Origin: CAYNVS01 sp964400725
Lineage (GTDB): Bacteria; Myxococcota_A; SURF-8; CAYNVS01
Assembly (NCBI GenBank): GCA_964400725.1
Contig: CAYNVS010000026.1
Span: 1 to 44,172, forward strand
Direction of reading: 5' to 3'
DNA length: 44,172 bases
The first letter of the stretch is position 1; each line of letters opens with the position of its first letter. The notes below the pieces were generated by a model. The model was not told the DNA's origin. It searched no databases and worked only from the letters and a program-made list of their open reading frames with translations. The translations under genes were made by a program, and so were the position numbers. This document shows positions 34,089-42,800 of the stretch, piece by piece.

Positions 34089-34475
34089 TCAGTCTTCGCA
34101 ATACGAGGCGCAGGAGCCTTCGCTCTCCCATACCATTACGCGCGAAACCGCTACCGCGCGTCCGCCGAGGTTTAATTCGGAGATTTCTTTAGACGCTGCT
34201 GAGAATATTATTTCCGCGATGCGCTCCGCGCTTGGATCGGCGGTTTTAAAATCTTCTAAGTCGTTCAGATAAACGTGGTCAAAACGTTCGAGCGTTTTGT
34301 TTAAAACGCGTTTAAGCTCCTTGAAATCAATCAGCATGCCGGAGGCGTCAAGTTCTCTCCCTTTGGCGAACAGACGGACGCGCCAGTTGTGGCCGTGCAG
34401 ATTTTCGCACTTTCCGTTGTAATGCAAAAGTCTGTGCGCCGCCGAAAAATGAGACTCCACGTAAACTTCGTACAT
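34089..34475 (-). CDS. queD: 6-carboxytetrahydropterin synthase
   Basis: A 128-aa 6-pyruvoyltetrahydropterin synthase/QueD-family enzyme, which makes carboxytetrahydropterin in queuosine biosynthesis. The three zinc histidines are visible in HFSAAHRL and ENLHGHNW, with the catalytic Cys in GKCENLHGHNW. FDHVYLNDL and the VMVWESEGSCASY end are also typical. Length is normal. It starts 1-2 nt after the pilT stop as read in frame, or 24 nt after the alternative pilT stop. No other que genes are in the window. Confidence 0.93.
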   Translation of the reverse strand: MYEVYVESHFSAAHRLLHYNGKCENLHGHNWRVRLFAKGRELDASGMLIDFKELKRVLNKTLERFDHVYLNDLEDFKTADPSAERIAEIIFSAASKEISELNLGGRAVAVSRVMVWESEGSCASYCED

Positions 34476-34476
34476 T

Positions 34477-35721
34477 TTAACCGCCGTCTATACTCCTTCT
34501 CAATCGAAGTCCAAGTCGTCTTTCAAAAAGTCGTCGACTTTTTTTCTCTTTGGAAACTTCGGACGCGGACGTTATTGTGGTAACCTGCTGCTGTGCGTTC
34601 CAATCCTGGTCCGCCGACATTTGTATTCCTTGGAAGCGCAGCGCAAAATCCGCGGGGTTCGTGGCGTACTTCAAGGCGACTTCGTAGGTTACCACTTTTG
34701 AGTGAACCAGCTTGGTCAAAGCCTGATCGAACGTTTGCATTCCATAAGTTTCGCCCTCTTCGATGACCTTGGTCAAATCGCGGATTTTTTCAGGATCCAT
34801 GAGAAGGTCTTTCACGTAGCCTTGGTTTACCATTATTTCCGCGGCCAAAGCGCGCCCCTTGTTGTCGGCGCGGGGCACTAGTCTTTGCGAGATGACCGCC
34901 TTTAGGGACTGCGCGAGCCTTATGCGGGCTATCGCCTGCTTGCTCTCCGGGAAGGTGCTGATTATGCGGTTTACCGTTTCGCTGGCGTCCGAGGTGTGGA
35001 CGGTTGAGAAGACCATGTGGCCGGTTTCCGCCGCGGTGAGCACCGTTTCCATCGTTTCCAAATCGCGCAGCTCGCCGATGAGAATAACGTTAGGGTCTTG
35101 GCGCAGAGCCGCCTTGAGCGCTTTGGCGTAGCTCGTCGTATCGACGCCAAGCTCGCGCTGCGTAATAAGCGACTTCTTGTCCTTTTGCAGGTATTCAATC
35201 GGGTCTTCTATTGTAATTATGTGCGCGTAGCGCGATTCGGCGATGTATCCTATCATCGCGGCAAGCGTGGTCGATTTGCCGGAGCTCGTAGCGCCGGTAA
35301 CGAGGACGAGACCGCGGTTGTTATCCGCGATTTCCTTGATTATAGGCGGCAGGTTTAGGCTCTCGAAGGTCGGTATGTCCTGCGAAATGGCGCGTATTGC
35401 GAGCCCGACAAAGCCGCGCTGGTAGTAAACGTTCACTCTGAAGCGCCCCTGCCCCGGCAGCGTGTAGCCAAGGTCGATTTCGCGCTCTTCCTCGAATCGC
35501 GAGTATTGACGCTCGGACATTATCGCCTTGCCTATGGCTTCAGTCTGCGCGGGAGTAAGAGCGCCCGCGCCCGCCGGAGGCATCAGCTTGCCGTTGATGC
35601 GGAAGTGGGGAGGAGCTCCGGCGTTTATGTGCAAATCGGAGGCTTTGAACTTAATGACGTGCCTCAGCAATCCGTTGAGGTACTCCAGCATTTCCTGTTT
35701 GAGCTGATCGGGACTTGCCAT
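34477..35721 (-). CDS. pilT: PilT-family twitching ATPase
   Basis: A 414-aa type II/IV secretion ATPase of the PilT/PilU group, which powers pilus retraction. The N-terminal domain has SDLHINAGAPPHFRING. Walker A is VTGATSSGKST (about residues 141-151), the Asp box is IEDPIEYLQ and Walker B is NVILIGELRDLETM. The His box is MVFSTVHTSDASET. The C-terminus is suspicious: after EVSKEKK a run of seven A (34538-34544) leads to a basic tail ending IDGG. With six A the frame would read KVDDFLKDDLDFD and stop at 34500. That acidic version uses typical codons and is probably the real end. No other pilus genes are present. Confidence 0.92.
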   Translation of the reverse strand: MASPDQLKQEMLEYLNGLLRHVIKFKASDLHINAGAPPHFRINGKLMPPAGAGALTPAQTEAIGKAIMSERQYSRFEEEREIDLGYTLPGQGRFRVNVYYQRGFVGLAIRAISQDIPTFESLNLPPIIKEIADNNRGLVLVTGATSSGKSTTLAAMIGYIAESRYAHIITIEDPIEYLQKDKKSLITQRELGVDTTSYAKALKAALRQDPNVILIGELRDLETMETVLTAAETGHMVFSTVHTSDASETVNRIISTFPESKQAIARIRLAQSLKAVISQRLVPRADNKGRALAAEIMVNQGYVKDLLMDPEKIRDLTKVIEEGETYGMQTFDQALTKLVHSKVVTYEVALKYATNPADFALRFQGIQMSADQDWNAQQQVTTITSASEVSKEKKSRRLFERRLGLRLRRSIDGG

Positions 35722-35785
35722 GTCGGTTCCTTGAAGCGTTTATATGTTTTGCTTACGCGCCGCCGCGCCCGAAGGCGCGGTACGT

Positions 35786-36850
35786 TTAATCTTCTATAGG
35801 AGGCAGTTCCGCGGCTCCGCCCGCGGCTGGAAGCGAGTATTTCTCGCGGACTTTCGCCTCTATTTCGGCCAACATTTCCGGAGAGTCGTCAAGCAGTTGA
35901 CGGGCGTTCTCGGCTCCCTGACCCAGACGGTTTCCGGCATAGGAATACCACGCGCCGCTTTTTTCGATTACGCCGCACTCGACTCCCATGTCGATGGCGA
36001 TGCCGGAGCGCGTGAACCCTTTTCCGTAAATAATGTCGAACTCGGTCTCTTTAAAGGGAGGCGCCATTTTATTTTTAACCACTTTGACGCGCACGCGGTT
36101 GCCGATTACGTCTTCGCCGCGCTTGATGCCGCCTACTCTGCGGACGTCCAGCCTCATGCTGGAATAGAATTTAAGCGCGTATCCGCCGGTGGTCGTCTCC
36201 GGGTTGCCGTACATAGCGCCGATTTTCATTCGTATCTGGTTGGTCATCATAACGCAGGTCGCGCTCTTAGCTACGACGCCGGTCAGCTTGCGCAAAGCCT
36301 GACTCATCAGCCTCGCCTGAAGACCGACGTGGGAATCTCCCATATCTCCTTCAATTTCAGCCTTAGGCGTCAGCGCCGCAACCGAGTCGATGACTATAAT
36401 GTCAACCGCCGCGCTGCGAACCAGCGTTTCGCAGATTTCCAAAGCTTGTTCGCCGTAATCCGGCTGGCTTATAAGAAGGTCGTCCGTGGCGACGCCTAGG
36501 TTTTTCGCGTAAACGACGTCCAATGCGTGCTCAGCGTCGATGAACGCCGCGACTCCGCCCGCTTTCTGCGCTTCGGCTATTGCGTGAAGCGCCAGCGTGG
36601 TCTTTCCGCTTGACTCAGGGCCGAATATCTCAACGATTCTGCCTCTGGGGTAGCCGCCGACGCCTAAAGCCATGTCCAAGGGAAGCGCGCCCGTGGGAAT
36701 TACCGACACTTCGGCCTTTTCCTTATCGCCCAAACGCATTACGCTTCCTTTGCCGAAACGCTTGTCGATTGCGCTTATCGCCTGCTCGACCGCCTTCGCC
36801 TTTTCGTTTGTCTGCGCGCTTTTTTCTTTTTCCGCAGCCTTTGCGCTCAT
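35786..36850 (-). CDS. recA: RecA recombinase
   Basis: A 354-aa RecA with the whole core: FGKGSVMRLGD, the Walker A GPESSGKTT, VIDSVAALTPKAEIEGDMGD, loop L1 and L2 sequences (EGDMGDSHVGLQARLMSQAL; NQIRMKIGAMYGNPETTTGG), and the C-terminal domain ending acidic. It catalyses strand exchange and LexA co-cleavage. The start codon lies directly after the stop of the cinA-type gene upstream, so the two form an operon, as in several Firmicutes and others. A palindrome at 37410-37426 overlaps the promoter. Confidence 0.97.
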   Translation of the reverse strand: MSAKAAEKEKSAQTNEKAKAVEQAISAIDKRFGKGSVMRLGDKEKAEVSVIPTGALPLDMALGVGGYPRGRIVEIFGPESSGKTTLALHAIAEAQKAGGVAAFIDAEHALDVVYAKNLGVATDDLLISQPDYGEQALEICETLVRSAAVDIIVIDSVAALTPKAEIEGDMGDSHVGLQARLMSQALRKLTGVVAKSATCVMMTNQIRMKIGAMYGNPETTTGGYALKFYSSMRLDVRRVGGIKRGEDVIGNRVRVKVVKNKMAPPFKETEFDIIYGKGFTRSGIAIDMGVECGVIEKSGAWYSYAGNRLGQGAENARQLLDDSPEMLAEIEAKVREKYSLPAAGGAAELPPIED

Positions 36851-37378
36851 TTAATCGTCCTTTCTTCCATTGTTGAGTTCCTGTTGTTTTTCCGCTTCCG
36901 TCTCCAGAGCTTTTAAAGCTCTGAACGCTATTTCTTTCTTGAACTGCCCTCGCGTTAGGCCTGGCAGATAAACCTCCTGCGCCCGCGCGCTGTCCTTGGA
37001 TGCGACGCCCACGAACGCCGTTCCGACCGGACGCCCGTCCGCGCCGCCCGAAGGGCCTGCGTAACCGGTCGTGGATACGGCGAAGTCGGTTTTAGCCTTG
37101 CGCCTCAGGTTGACGGCCATTTCAATCGCGCATTTTTCGCTTACGGGGCCGTCTGTCGCCAGCGTTTCGGGAGAAACTCCCAACTGCCGTATTTTTTCTG
37201 AGTTTACGTAAACTACGCAGCCTCCGCTGAAATAAGACGAGGCGCCGGGAACGTCGGTGATTAGCGAGCAGACGAGCCCGCCGGTGCACGATTCCGCGCA
37301 CGCCGCCGTTTTGCCGGAAGCGGCAAGCCGCGCTCCGATTTTTTCGGCCAATAACCTTATTTCTTCATCAGTCGCCAA
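36851..37378 (-). CDS. pncC: CinA C-terminal domain nicotinamide-nucleotide amidase
   Basis: A 175-aa protein consisting of the CinA C-terminal (PncC) domain, which deamidates nicotinamide mononucleotide. TAACAESCTGGLVCSLITDVPGAS carries the Ser/Lys-type active site, and STTGYAGPSGGADGRPVGTAFVG is the second signature. The N-terminal molybdopterin-binding domain of full CinA is absent. The start is TTG at 37378, with GAAGGAG six nt upstream; there is no better ATG. It is directly upstream of recA and should share its promoter, so it may be induced with recA on DNA damage. Confidence 0.92.
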   Translation of the reverse strand: MATDEEIRLLAEKIGARLAASGKTAACAESCTGGLVCSLITDVPGASSYFSGGCVVYVNSEKIRQLGVSPETLATDGPVSEKCAIEMAVNLRRKAKTDFAVSTTGYAGPSGGADGRPVGTAFVGVASKDSARAQEVYLPGLTRGQFKKEIAFRALKALETEAEKQQELNNGRKDD

Positions 37379-37409
37379 GGCTCGCTCCTTCGGTCAAGTC
37401 GTCAGGCCG

Positions 37410-37426
37410 TACTATTTTATATAGTA
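37410..37426. promoter_or_regulatory. Perfect palindrome over the pncC-recA promoter, candidate operator
   Basis: TACTAT (37410-37415), 5 nt, ATAGTA (37421-37426): a perfect 6-bp inverted repeat. It overlaps the -10 box of the minus-strand promoter. It does not match LexA boxes I know (for example CTGT-N8-ACAG or GAAC-N4-GTTC), so a lineage-specific LexA-like operator is a possibility. Confidence 0.55.
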
Positions 37427-37441
37427 TGCGGGCGCAGTCAA
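37414..37441 (-). promoter_or_regulatory. Promoter of the pncC-recA operon
   Basis: On the minus strand, TTGACT (37441-37436), a 16-nt spacer and TAAAAT (37419-37414). The leader to the TTG start is about 28-35 nt. This is the same pattern as the promoter at 23640. Confidence 0.7.
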
Positions 37442-37539
37442 GCGCAACTGAAGCGCCGCAGCCTGAAATCTTATATTTTCGCCGTTAAGCTAAATTCGGC
37501 AATATTCGCAACTAATTCAATGAAAGAGAGCCCCGTTGT

Positions 37540-37860
37540 CTGACTCGTCCCCGATTTCGCTCAATCCCGCTGGATGGCGCGTTCGTCGCCCTATTTGTTC
37601 TTTCGCTTTCTTTCCGCGCCCAACGAAAGCGAGCAAGAAAGGGCGCCCTTCGAGCGCGGAACTCTGCACTTGGGGCCGCTCTAACCAGAGGGCGTCGGCG
37701 CGAACTCGCAATTCCGCTATTCGCTCGCCGCTTAGACCGCTTTTCCTCTCGCGCTTGTCCGCCGCGGCTTTAGCAAAGGCTGGATACGCTCGGCGGGATG
37801 AAAAACCTCCGCGCGCTCCGCGGTCTGTGCGGTTTTTTATACAAATTGGGGACGAGTCAG
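37540..37860. repeat. 321-bp element with 18-bp terminal inverted repeats
   Basis: The left end, CTGACTCGTCCCCGATTT (37540-37557), is inverted at 37843-37860 with one mismatch (AAATTGGGGACGAGTCAG). No convincing target-site duplication is visible. The inside is GC-rich with many inverted pieces, e.g. CGCTTTC...GAAAGCG near 37601-37633, and an intrinsic-terminator-like hairpin at 37801-37838. Frames across it (111 codons plus, 64 codons minus) lack ribosome binding sites. It looks like an interspersed non-coding repeat or a MITE-like element; copy number elsewhere is unknown. Confidence 0.6.
37801..37838 (+). terminator. Terminator-like hairpin inside the inverted-repeat element
   Basis: AAAAACC (37801-37807) pairs with GGTTTTT (37831-37837), and inside it CCGCG (37809-37813) pairs with CGCGG (37819-37823). 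A T run follows on the plus strand. It may stop transcription reaching the following gene, or be an RNA feature of the element. Confidence 0.5.
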
Positions 37861-37893
37861 GAATAGCTTAGTAGATTAGCCGCTAAAATTGCT

Positions 37894-37922
37894 TTGAGAG
37901 AAAAAAAATATTATGCTAAATA
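37894..37922 (+). promoter_or_regulatory. Candidate promoter for the FGE-like gene
   Basis: TTGAGA (37894-37899), 17 nt, TAAATA (37917-37922); the ATG is 50 nt downstream. Confidence 0.55.
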
Positions 37923-37971
37923 GGTTTTTAGCCTATACGACTTGAACGTCAAACTCAAGACGGAGAATTAT

Positions 37972-39300
37972 ATGCGCATAAATTCGTTGTTAAAAACGCT
38001 CGCGCTGTTGGCGGTGGCGCTTCCGGCTCTCTTCTGCGCGTCCGACAAACCGTTATCCGGAGGCGAACAATGGCGCGTTTTCTACGTCGCGCCGATACGC
38101 GGAAGCTCAAAAAGCCTGCCGACCGAGGCGCTGCGTAAAAGTTTGGCGAGCGCGGTATCGTCGCTGCTAGGCGGAGTTCTGATTATGCCGCCCTACACCG
38201 AACCCCAAAACGAAACCGAAGTTTTCGCCAAATGCGGCGCCGAAATAAATTGCAAAGAATACCAAGACATGGGCGTTACCGATATAGTCGTCGCCCTCAT
38301 CGGAACCGATAGGGACGTCGTCAATCTTCACATCGACCTTATTAACAAACACGGCGAGTTCTCCTACAAAGTTAAAACGACCGCGCAATGGGAAAAACTC
38401 AAACGGTACGCGGCGTTGGGTCTTGTTTCGGCGGTGGCCGAAAGCGAGCTCGCTTCAATTGAAAAGAAAAATAAGGAAAAGGAAAATTCCGCCGGCTCAG
38501 CCGCGTTCGACGCCTTCAATCCGATTATCGAAAAATCTTCCGCATACAACATGGCGCTCAAAATTTTCTCGAACAAAGAGGTCGCGCCCAAAAAGCTGCC
38601 GGTTGCGGGCGGAAAGTACTCTATCGGCAAAGACGAACAAGGCGCCGATTATTCGCCGTATAAAATGGTCGAACTTTCCGATTTTCTAATCGACGAAACG
38701 GAAGTTACGGCGCTCAATTACAGCCTTTGCGTCATGGCCGGAGCCTGCACGGAAGCGGTTTCATACGCGAAGGATCAATATTGCACGTTCCGAATGGAAG
38801 GCGGCTCTATGCTGCCGATTAACTGCGTCGATTGGAGACAGGCGCGAGATTATTGTCAATTCGCGGGAGGAAGACTGCCGACCGAGGCGGAATGGGAAGC
38901 CGCCGCCAAAGGAACTCTCGGAAAAAGTTTCCCGTGGGGCGAAGATAAACCGACGGAGTGCGATAAAGCGGTATTTTCAACATCCAAAGGAGACGGGTGC
39001 GGGGAAAACATGCCTATGCAGACCGGAGCGCTTCATGCCGGAGCGTCGGACGTAGGCGCGCTTGATATGGCTGGCAACGTATGGGAATGGACAAGCGATT
39101 TTTACCAAAAGGACGCCTACAAATTTATAATTTCCAAAAACCCGCAAGGCCCGTCGAACGGAACGATGCGCGTAATTCGCGGAGGAAGCTGGCTGTCTAA
39201 AGATATAAACGAGCTCAAAACATATTACCGCGGCAAGCGCGACCCCAAAACTTACAGCAACGCGGTCGGATTTCGCTGCGCGTATTCCAAACCGCATTAA
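37972..39300 (+). CDS. Exported formylglycine-generating-enzyme-like protein
   Basis: A 442-aa protein. The ATG at 37972 has GGAG (37962-37965) upstream and starts a signal peptide; an in-frame TTG at 37942 lacks these. A Cys after the hydrophobic core (ALPALFC) might be lipidated, but Phe before Cys is atypical. Residues about 30-180 are an unrecognised alpha/beta domain (EQWRVFYVAPIRG, DIVVALIGTDRDVVNLHIDL) that may resemble TolB-N-like or DUF-type periplasmic domains. From about residue 210 is a sulfatase-modifying-factor/FGE-sulfatase fold: GGKYSIGKDEQG, FLIDETEVTALNYSLCV, CVDWRQARDYCQFAGGRLPTEAEWEAAA, DMAGNVWEWTSDFY, VIRGGSW and the final GFRCAY. Catalytic FGE cysteines are not evident, so a binding or other role is more likely. 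Confidence 0.8.
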   Translation: MRINSLLKTLALLAVALPALFCASDKPLSGGEQWRVFYVAPIRGSSKSLPTEALRKSLASAVSSLLGGVLIMPPYTEPQNETEVFAKCGAEINCKEYQDMGVTDIVVALIGTDRDVVNLHIDLINKHGEFSYKVKTTAQWEKLKRYAALGLVSAVAESELASIEKKNKEKENSAGSAAFDAFNPIIEKSSAYNMALKIFSNKEVAPKKLPVAGGKYSIGKDEQGADYSPYKMVELSDFLIDETEVTALNYSLCVMAGACTEAVSYAKDQYCTFRMEGGSMLPINCVDWRQARDYCQFAGGRLPTEAEWEAAAKGTLGKSFPWGEDKPTECDKAVFSTSKGDGCGENMPMQTGALHAGASDVGALDMAGNVWEWTSDFYQKDAYKFIISKNPQGPSNGTMRVIRGGSWLSKDINELKTYYRGKRDPKTYSNAVGFRCAYSKPH

Positions 39301-39612
39301 CTAACAATCGCCCAAGCCTCGGCGCGGTATGACATAAATGTCGCTCGCAAGCGCCGGGCGTCATATTAAATTGACGATGAGGCTGGTCGTATTTTTGTTC
39401 CTCAGCCTAATTATTTAAAATCATTACGTTTATACATCGTAGCGATTTTGGCGCCTCTGTTGCTTTAATGTAAAACAGCAGCCGTTCCATCGTTCTTTCA
39501 ATTTCCGCCGACTTATTTAGCGCCCGCGCAAACACGGGCGCGCGCGCCGTAACCGTGCGCGGCGCGTTTGGTTCTCTCCTTGATTCGGAGAAAACACCTC
39601 CTTCCTCTTCCA

Positions 39613-39646
39613 GGGCTGTGCTCCAACACAGCCCCCTTCCTTTTTT
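39613..39646 (+). terminator. Intrinsic-terminator-like hairpin
   Basis: GGGCTGTG (39613-39620) pairs with CACAGCCC (39627-39634), a 6-nt loop, then CCTTCC and six T (39641-39646). It lies more than 300 nt after the FGE-like gene, so it either terminates that long 3' region or a separate short RNA. Confidence 0.65.
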
Positions 39647-39711
39647 AAAGCTTTTTTCTTTGCGCTTCGCCGCTTATAAACCTGAAAAATATAACTTGAA
39701 TGTTTTTCTAA

Positions 39712-39740
39712 TTGCCTAAGAACTTGTTATAAAGTAAAAT
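39712..39740 (+). promoter_or_regulatory. Candidate promoter for the large repeat lipoprotein
   Basis: TTGCCT (39712-39717), 17 nt, TAAAAT (39735-39740). GGAGGG (39792-39797) is the ribosome binding site four bases before the ATG at 39802. Confidence 0.55.
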
Positions 39741-39801
39741 ATTTATTATTGAGGGTAGTTTATGAGTTCTTACAAATTACGGAAGTTTTCTGGAGGGAAA
39801 A

Positions 39802-42800
39802 ATGAAGTCGATTAAATCGCTGGGAGCGGCGTTTGCAATCGTAATATTGTTCGCGGCGGCGGGCGTTTACGGTTGCGGCGGAGGAGACGGGAAGGATAAC
39901 GGCGACGAAGAGATTTCCGACGAGCGGCAGCCCGAGGAAGAGAGCGACGAACCCGAATTAGAGCCGGACGAAGGCGACGCGCAGGACGACTCAATCGACG
40001 AAACGATAGAAGAAGACCCGGTTGAGGTTGAACCCGAGGCGTGCGACCCTTGCGGAAACTCGGAAGGGCATTTGTTCTGCGACGGCAGCTCGCTAAAAAA
40101 GAAAACGACCAACCTGAATAACTGCTGCGAGACTCAGGTTGTAACCTTCTGCGATCTTGGCTGCGAAGACGATGGCGACGGCAAGGCAAAGTGCAAAACG
40201 CCTCAAACCGACGGCGACGGAATCGAAGACGTCGAGGAAGAAACCGAGCCCGAAGCAGAAGAGCCGGAAATGGACGAAGAAATCGAACTCGAACAAGACG
40301 TTGACGAAGAGCTTTTTGACTCCGATACGGTTTGCGAAAACGACGACGTCTGCCCAGACGGCTGGTACTGCGCGCAGAATAAAAACCGGTGCTTCCGTTT
40401 CTGCTCCGTTTCAATGGACTGCGTAGCCTTCGGAATCGGCGACGTTTGCGGAGAAGGCGGGAGATGCGTATTCATAGACGGCGACGTAGAAGACTTGGAG
40501 CCCGATACCGCGCCGAAAGGCGAAATAAGCGGAACGATAGAAATAAACGAATCTCTTTTAACGACGGGCGCATACGTAACGGCGCGCGCCTACGACGCGG
40601 TTCCTAATTCGCCAAACGCGGCGTTTACCGACGCGGTCGAACTGGTCAAAACCGGAACCGGCAAATACGCTTACAAAATTAAAGGATTGGAATACGGCGC
40701 ATATTACCTTGAAGCCGCTGTTTGGAGCGGAGTCGACGCCAAGTTCAAAACCGGTTATCTTTACAATCCGATAACTCTTACCTCGGCCTCGCCTACCCAA
40801 AAAAACATTCGCATTCAACTCGACGTCGAATGCGCCGATTGCGGCAAGGTAACCGGCAAGATTTATATTAATCCCAATTTGCTCTCCGGCGGTAACGCTC
40901 CTTTTGTCGGCCTTACCGTTACGAGCGACTATTCCTACACTCCGGTTTACGCGGTCTTTGAGGCCAAAGAAGCGGACGGCGGAATTCCCTATAGAATACT
41001 CGGCCTGCCGAAGCTGCAAGGCGGGTACGTAAAATTGTACGCCGCGGTTATATCCCCCGCGGGCGACCGCATAAAGACGACGAATTACCCCAACGAAATT
41101 TTGTTCTCCGACAACCCGCCCTACTCGCTTGCATATCAGACGGATTTCTACATCGACTTCGCGAACGAAACTCTTGGAACGATAGAAGGAACCATTACCG
41201 TTCCGGCGCCTTATCTCGGCAAAAAATACGAAGTTCTGCTTTACAACGCTTACCCGTTTCCGACCCTGCCGGTTTTAAGGCAGAGCGATTTGGAAATAAC
41301 CGGCGGAAATCAGATTAAATATTCATTCATCAACATCAAACAAGGATATTATTACGTTGCAGCGCGAGTATTGGACCCGCAGACCGGCGCGGAGCTTCTG
41401 AAGGATGAAAACCCGTCCAACGCGTATGCGGTTATTGAGTCTTCGACCGACAGCCGGGTTTACAAAAACGCCGATTGGACTTTATCCGACCGCGCGGGAA
41501 CCGGAACGATTCATCTGACCTACGTCGTCTCCGCACGCGAAGCGGTAAAAAAGGCGCGCGCGCTGCTTTACGGCGAAACCGGCTCTCCGGGGAACGGCGC
41601 TCCTCTCTACTCAAAAAACGTTCCCGCGTCAATTATAAACGGCGTCTCGGACGTATTTGTTCCCGCGAGATTCTACGGAATAGCTCCGGGAAAATATAAT
41701 ATTTATATCTGCGTAGATTACAAAAACAACGGCGCGGACGCCGACAATTACTGCGTTAAAAACGCAGAGGTCGTAAATTTGCAGGCCGGATACGTCGAGT
41801 TTGCCAGCGTCGGGCACGACGCCCACCCCGGCGTTTTCGCGACTCTCTCGGTTACGCTGTATTACCCGCAGGCCTATTCAAACGTTCCTATGTTCGTTAA
41901 AATGTTCTCGACTCAGCCAAAGTACATTGCCGACAAAGCCGATTTCAACGTCCCGGTAATTTACAAGAACGGCGCCAACAATACGGCCAAGATCGTAATC
42001 CCGAATTTAAAAGGCTACTATTACGCGGTAGCGTGGGCGGACGCCGGAACGGTCGGAGACCCCTCGGACGACGTCTTCGCGCCGTACGCCAAAGAACAGC
42101 TTGGGTTCGACGCGGGAGTAGTGGAAAAAGACATGTACATCGGACTTCCCTACTCCGGTTACGGTCTTATCAGCGGCGCCGTAACGGTGGGGGCAAGAAC
42201 CATCGACTCGCCCTTCCTTTTCACGGCGGAAAACCAGAGCGGGCAAAAATGGGAGCCGGTTTTAATAAGCAAGGACGCGGCAGATAAAAAATACAAATAC
42301 GTTTTCAACGTTTTGCCGAACGGGCAATACAATCTGCGTTTCGTCTTGGATTTGGACGGCGACAACCAATTCTCCGGAGAAATCGAAGGAACGACGCAAA
42401 CGGGGGGCGCGATTGTAATAAACTCCTCGTCCATCGGACAATCGATGTACGAAAACGTAAACATTCAGCTTACCGCCCCGACGGACGGGTTCGGCAGCTT
42501 CTCCGGCTACGCTTCCGTTTCCGCGTCCAACCTTGGAACTTCGGCGGCGTTGGCGGTCTTCACGGCGGAGCAGAACTCGACGAACTACGATTTGAACCAA
42601 CTTGTTCTGCGGCGCGTCTTAGGCCCGGCCGATTACGTCGCCAACAGGCTGTATTTCGATTTTGCCGGACAAATGCCGAGCGGTTCGTATTGGCTGTACA
42701 TAGTCGTCGATTCGTGCCATAACGGCTACGCCACGCTCAGCATACATGAAGGCGCATTCTCGGCCTACAACCCGGTAGTAATCGACGCGTCAAACGCCGC

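Larger units (their letters stand above)
39301..39801. other. 500-bp intergenic region with hairpins
   Basis: Contains AGGCTG...CAGCCT (about 39381-39408), a GC-rich CCCGCGCAAACACGGG hairpin near 39523-39540, a clear terminator-like hairpin (39613-39646, listed separately) and a promoter before the next gene (39712-39740). No protein-coding frame of note. A short non-coding RNA ending at the terminator is possible, but no known RNA family was recognised. Confidence 0.4.

Noticed and set aside
37517..37871. Frames of 64 (minus) and 111 (plus) codons inside the inverted-repeat element
   Set aside because: No ribosome binding sites; the sequence is explained better as a GC-rich palindromic repeat.
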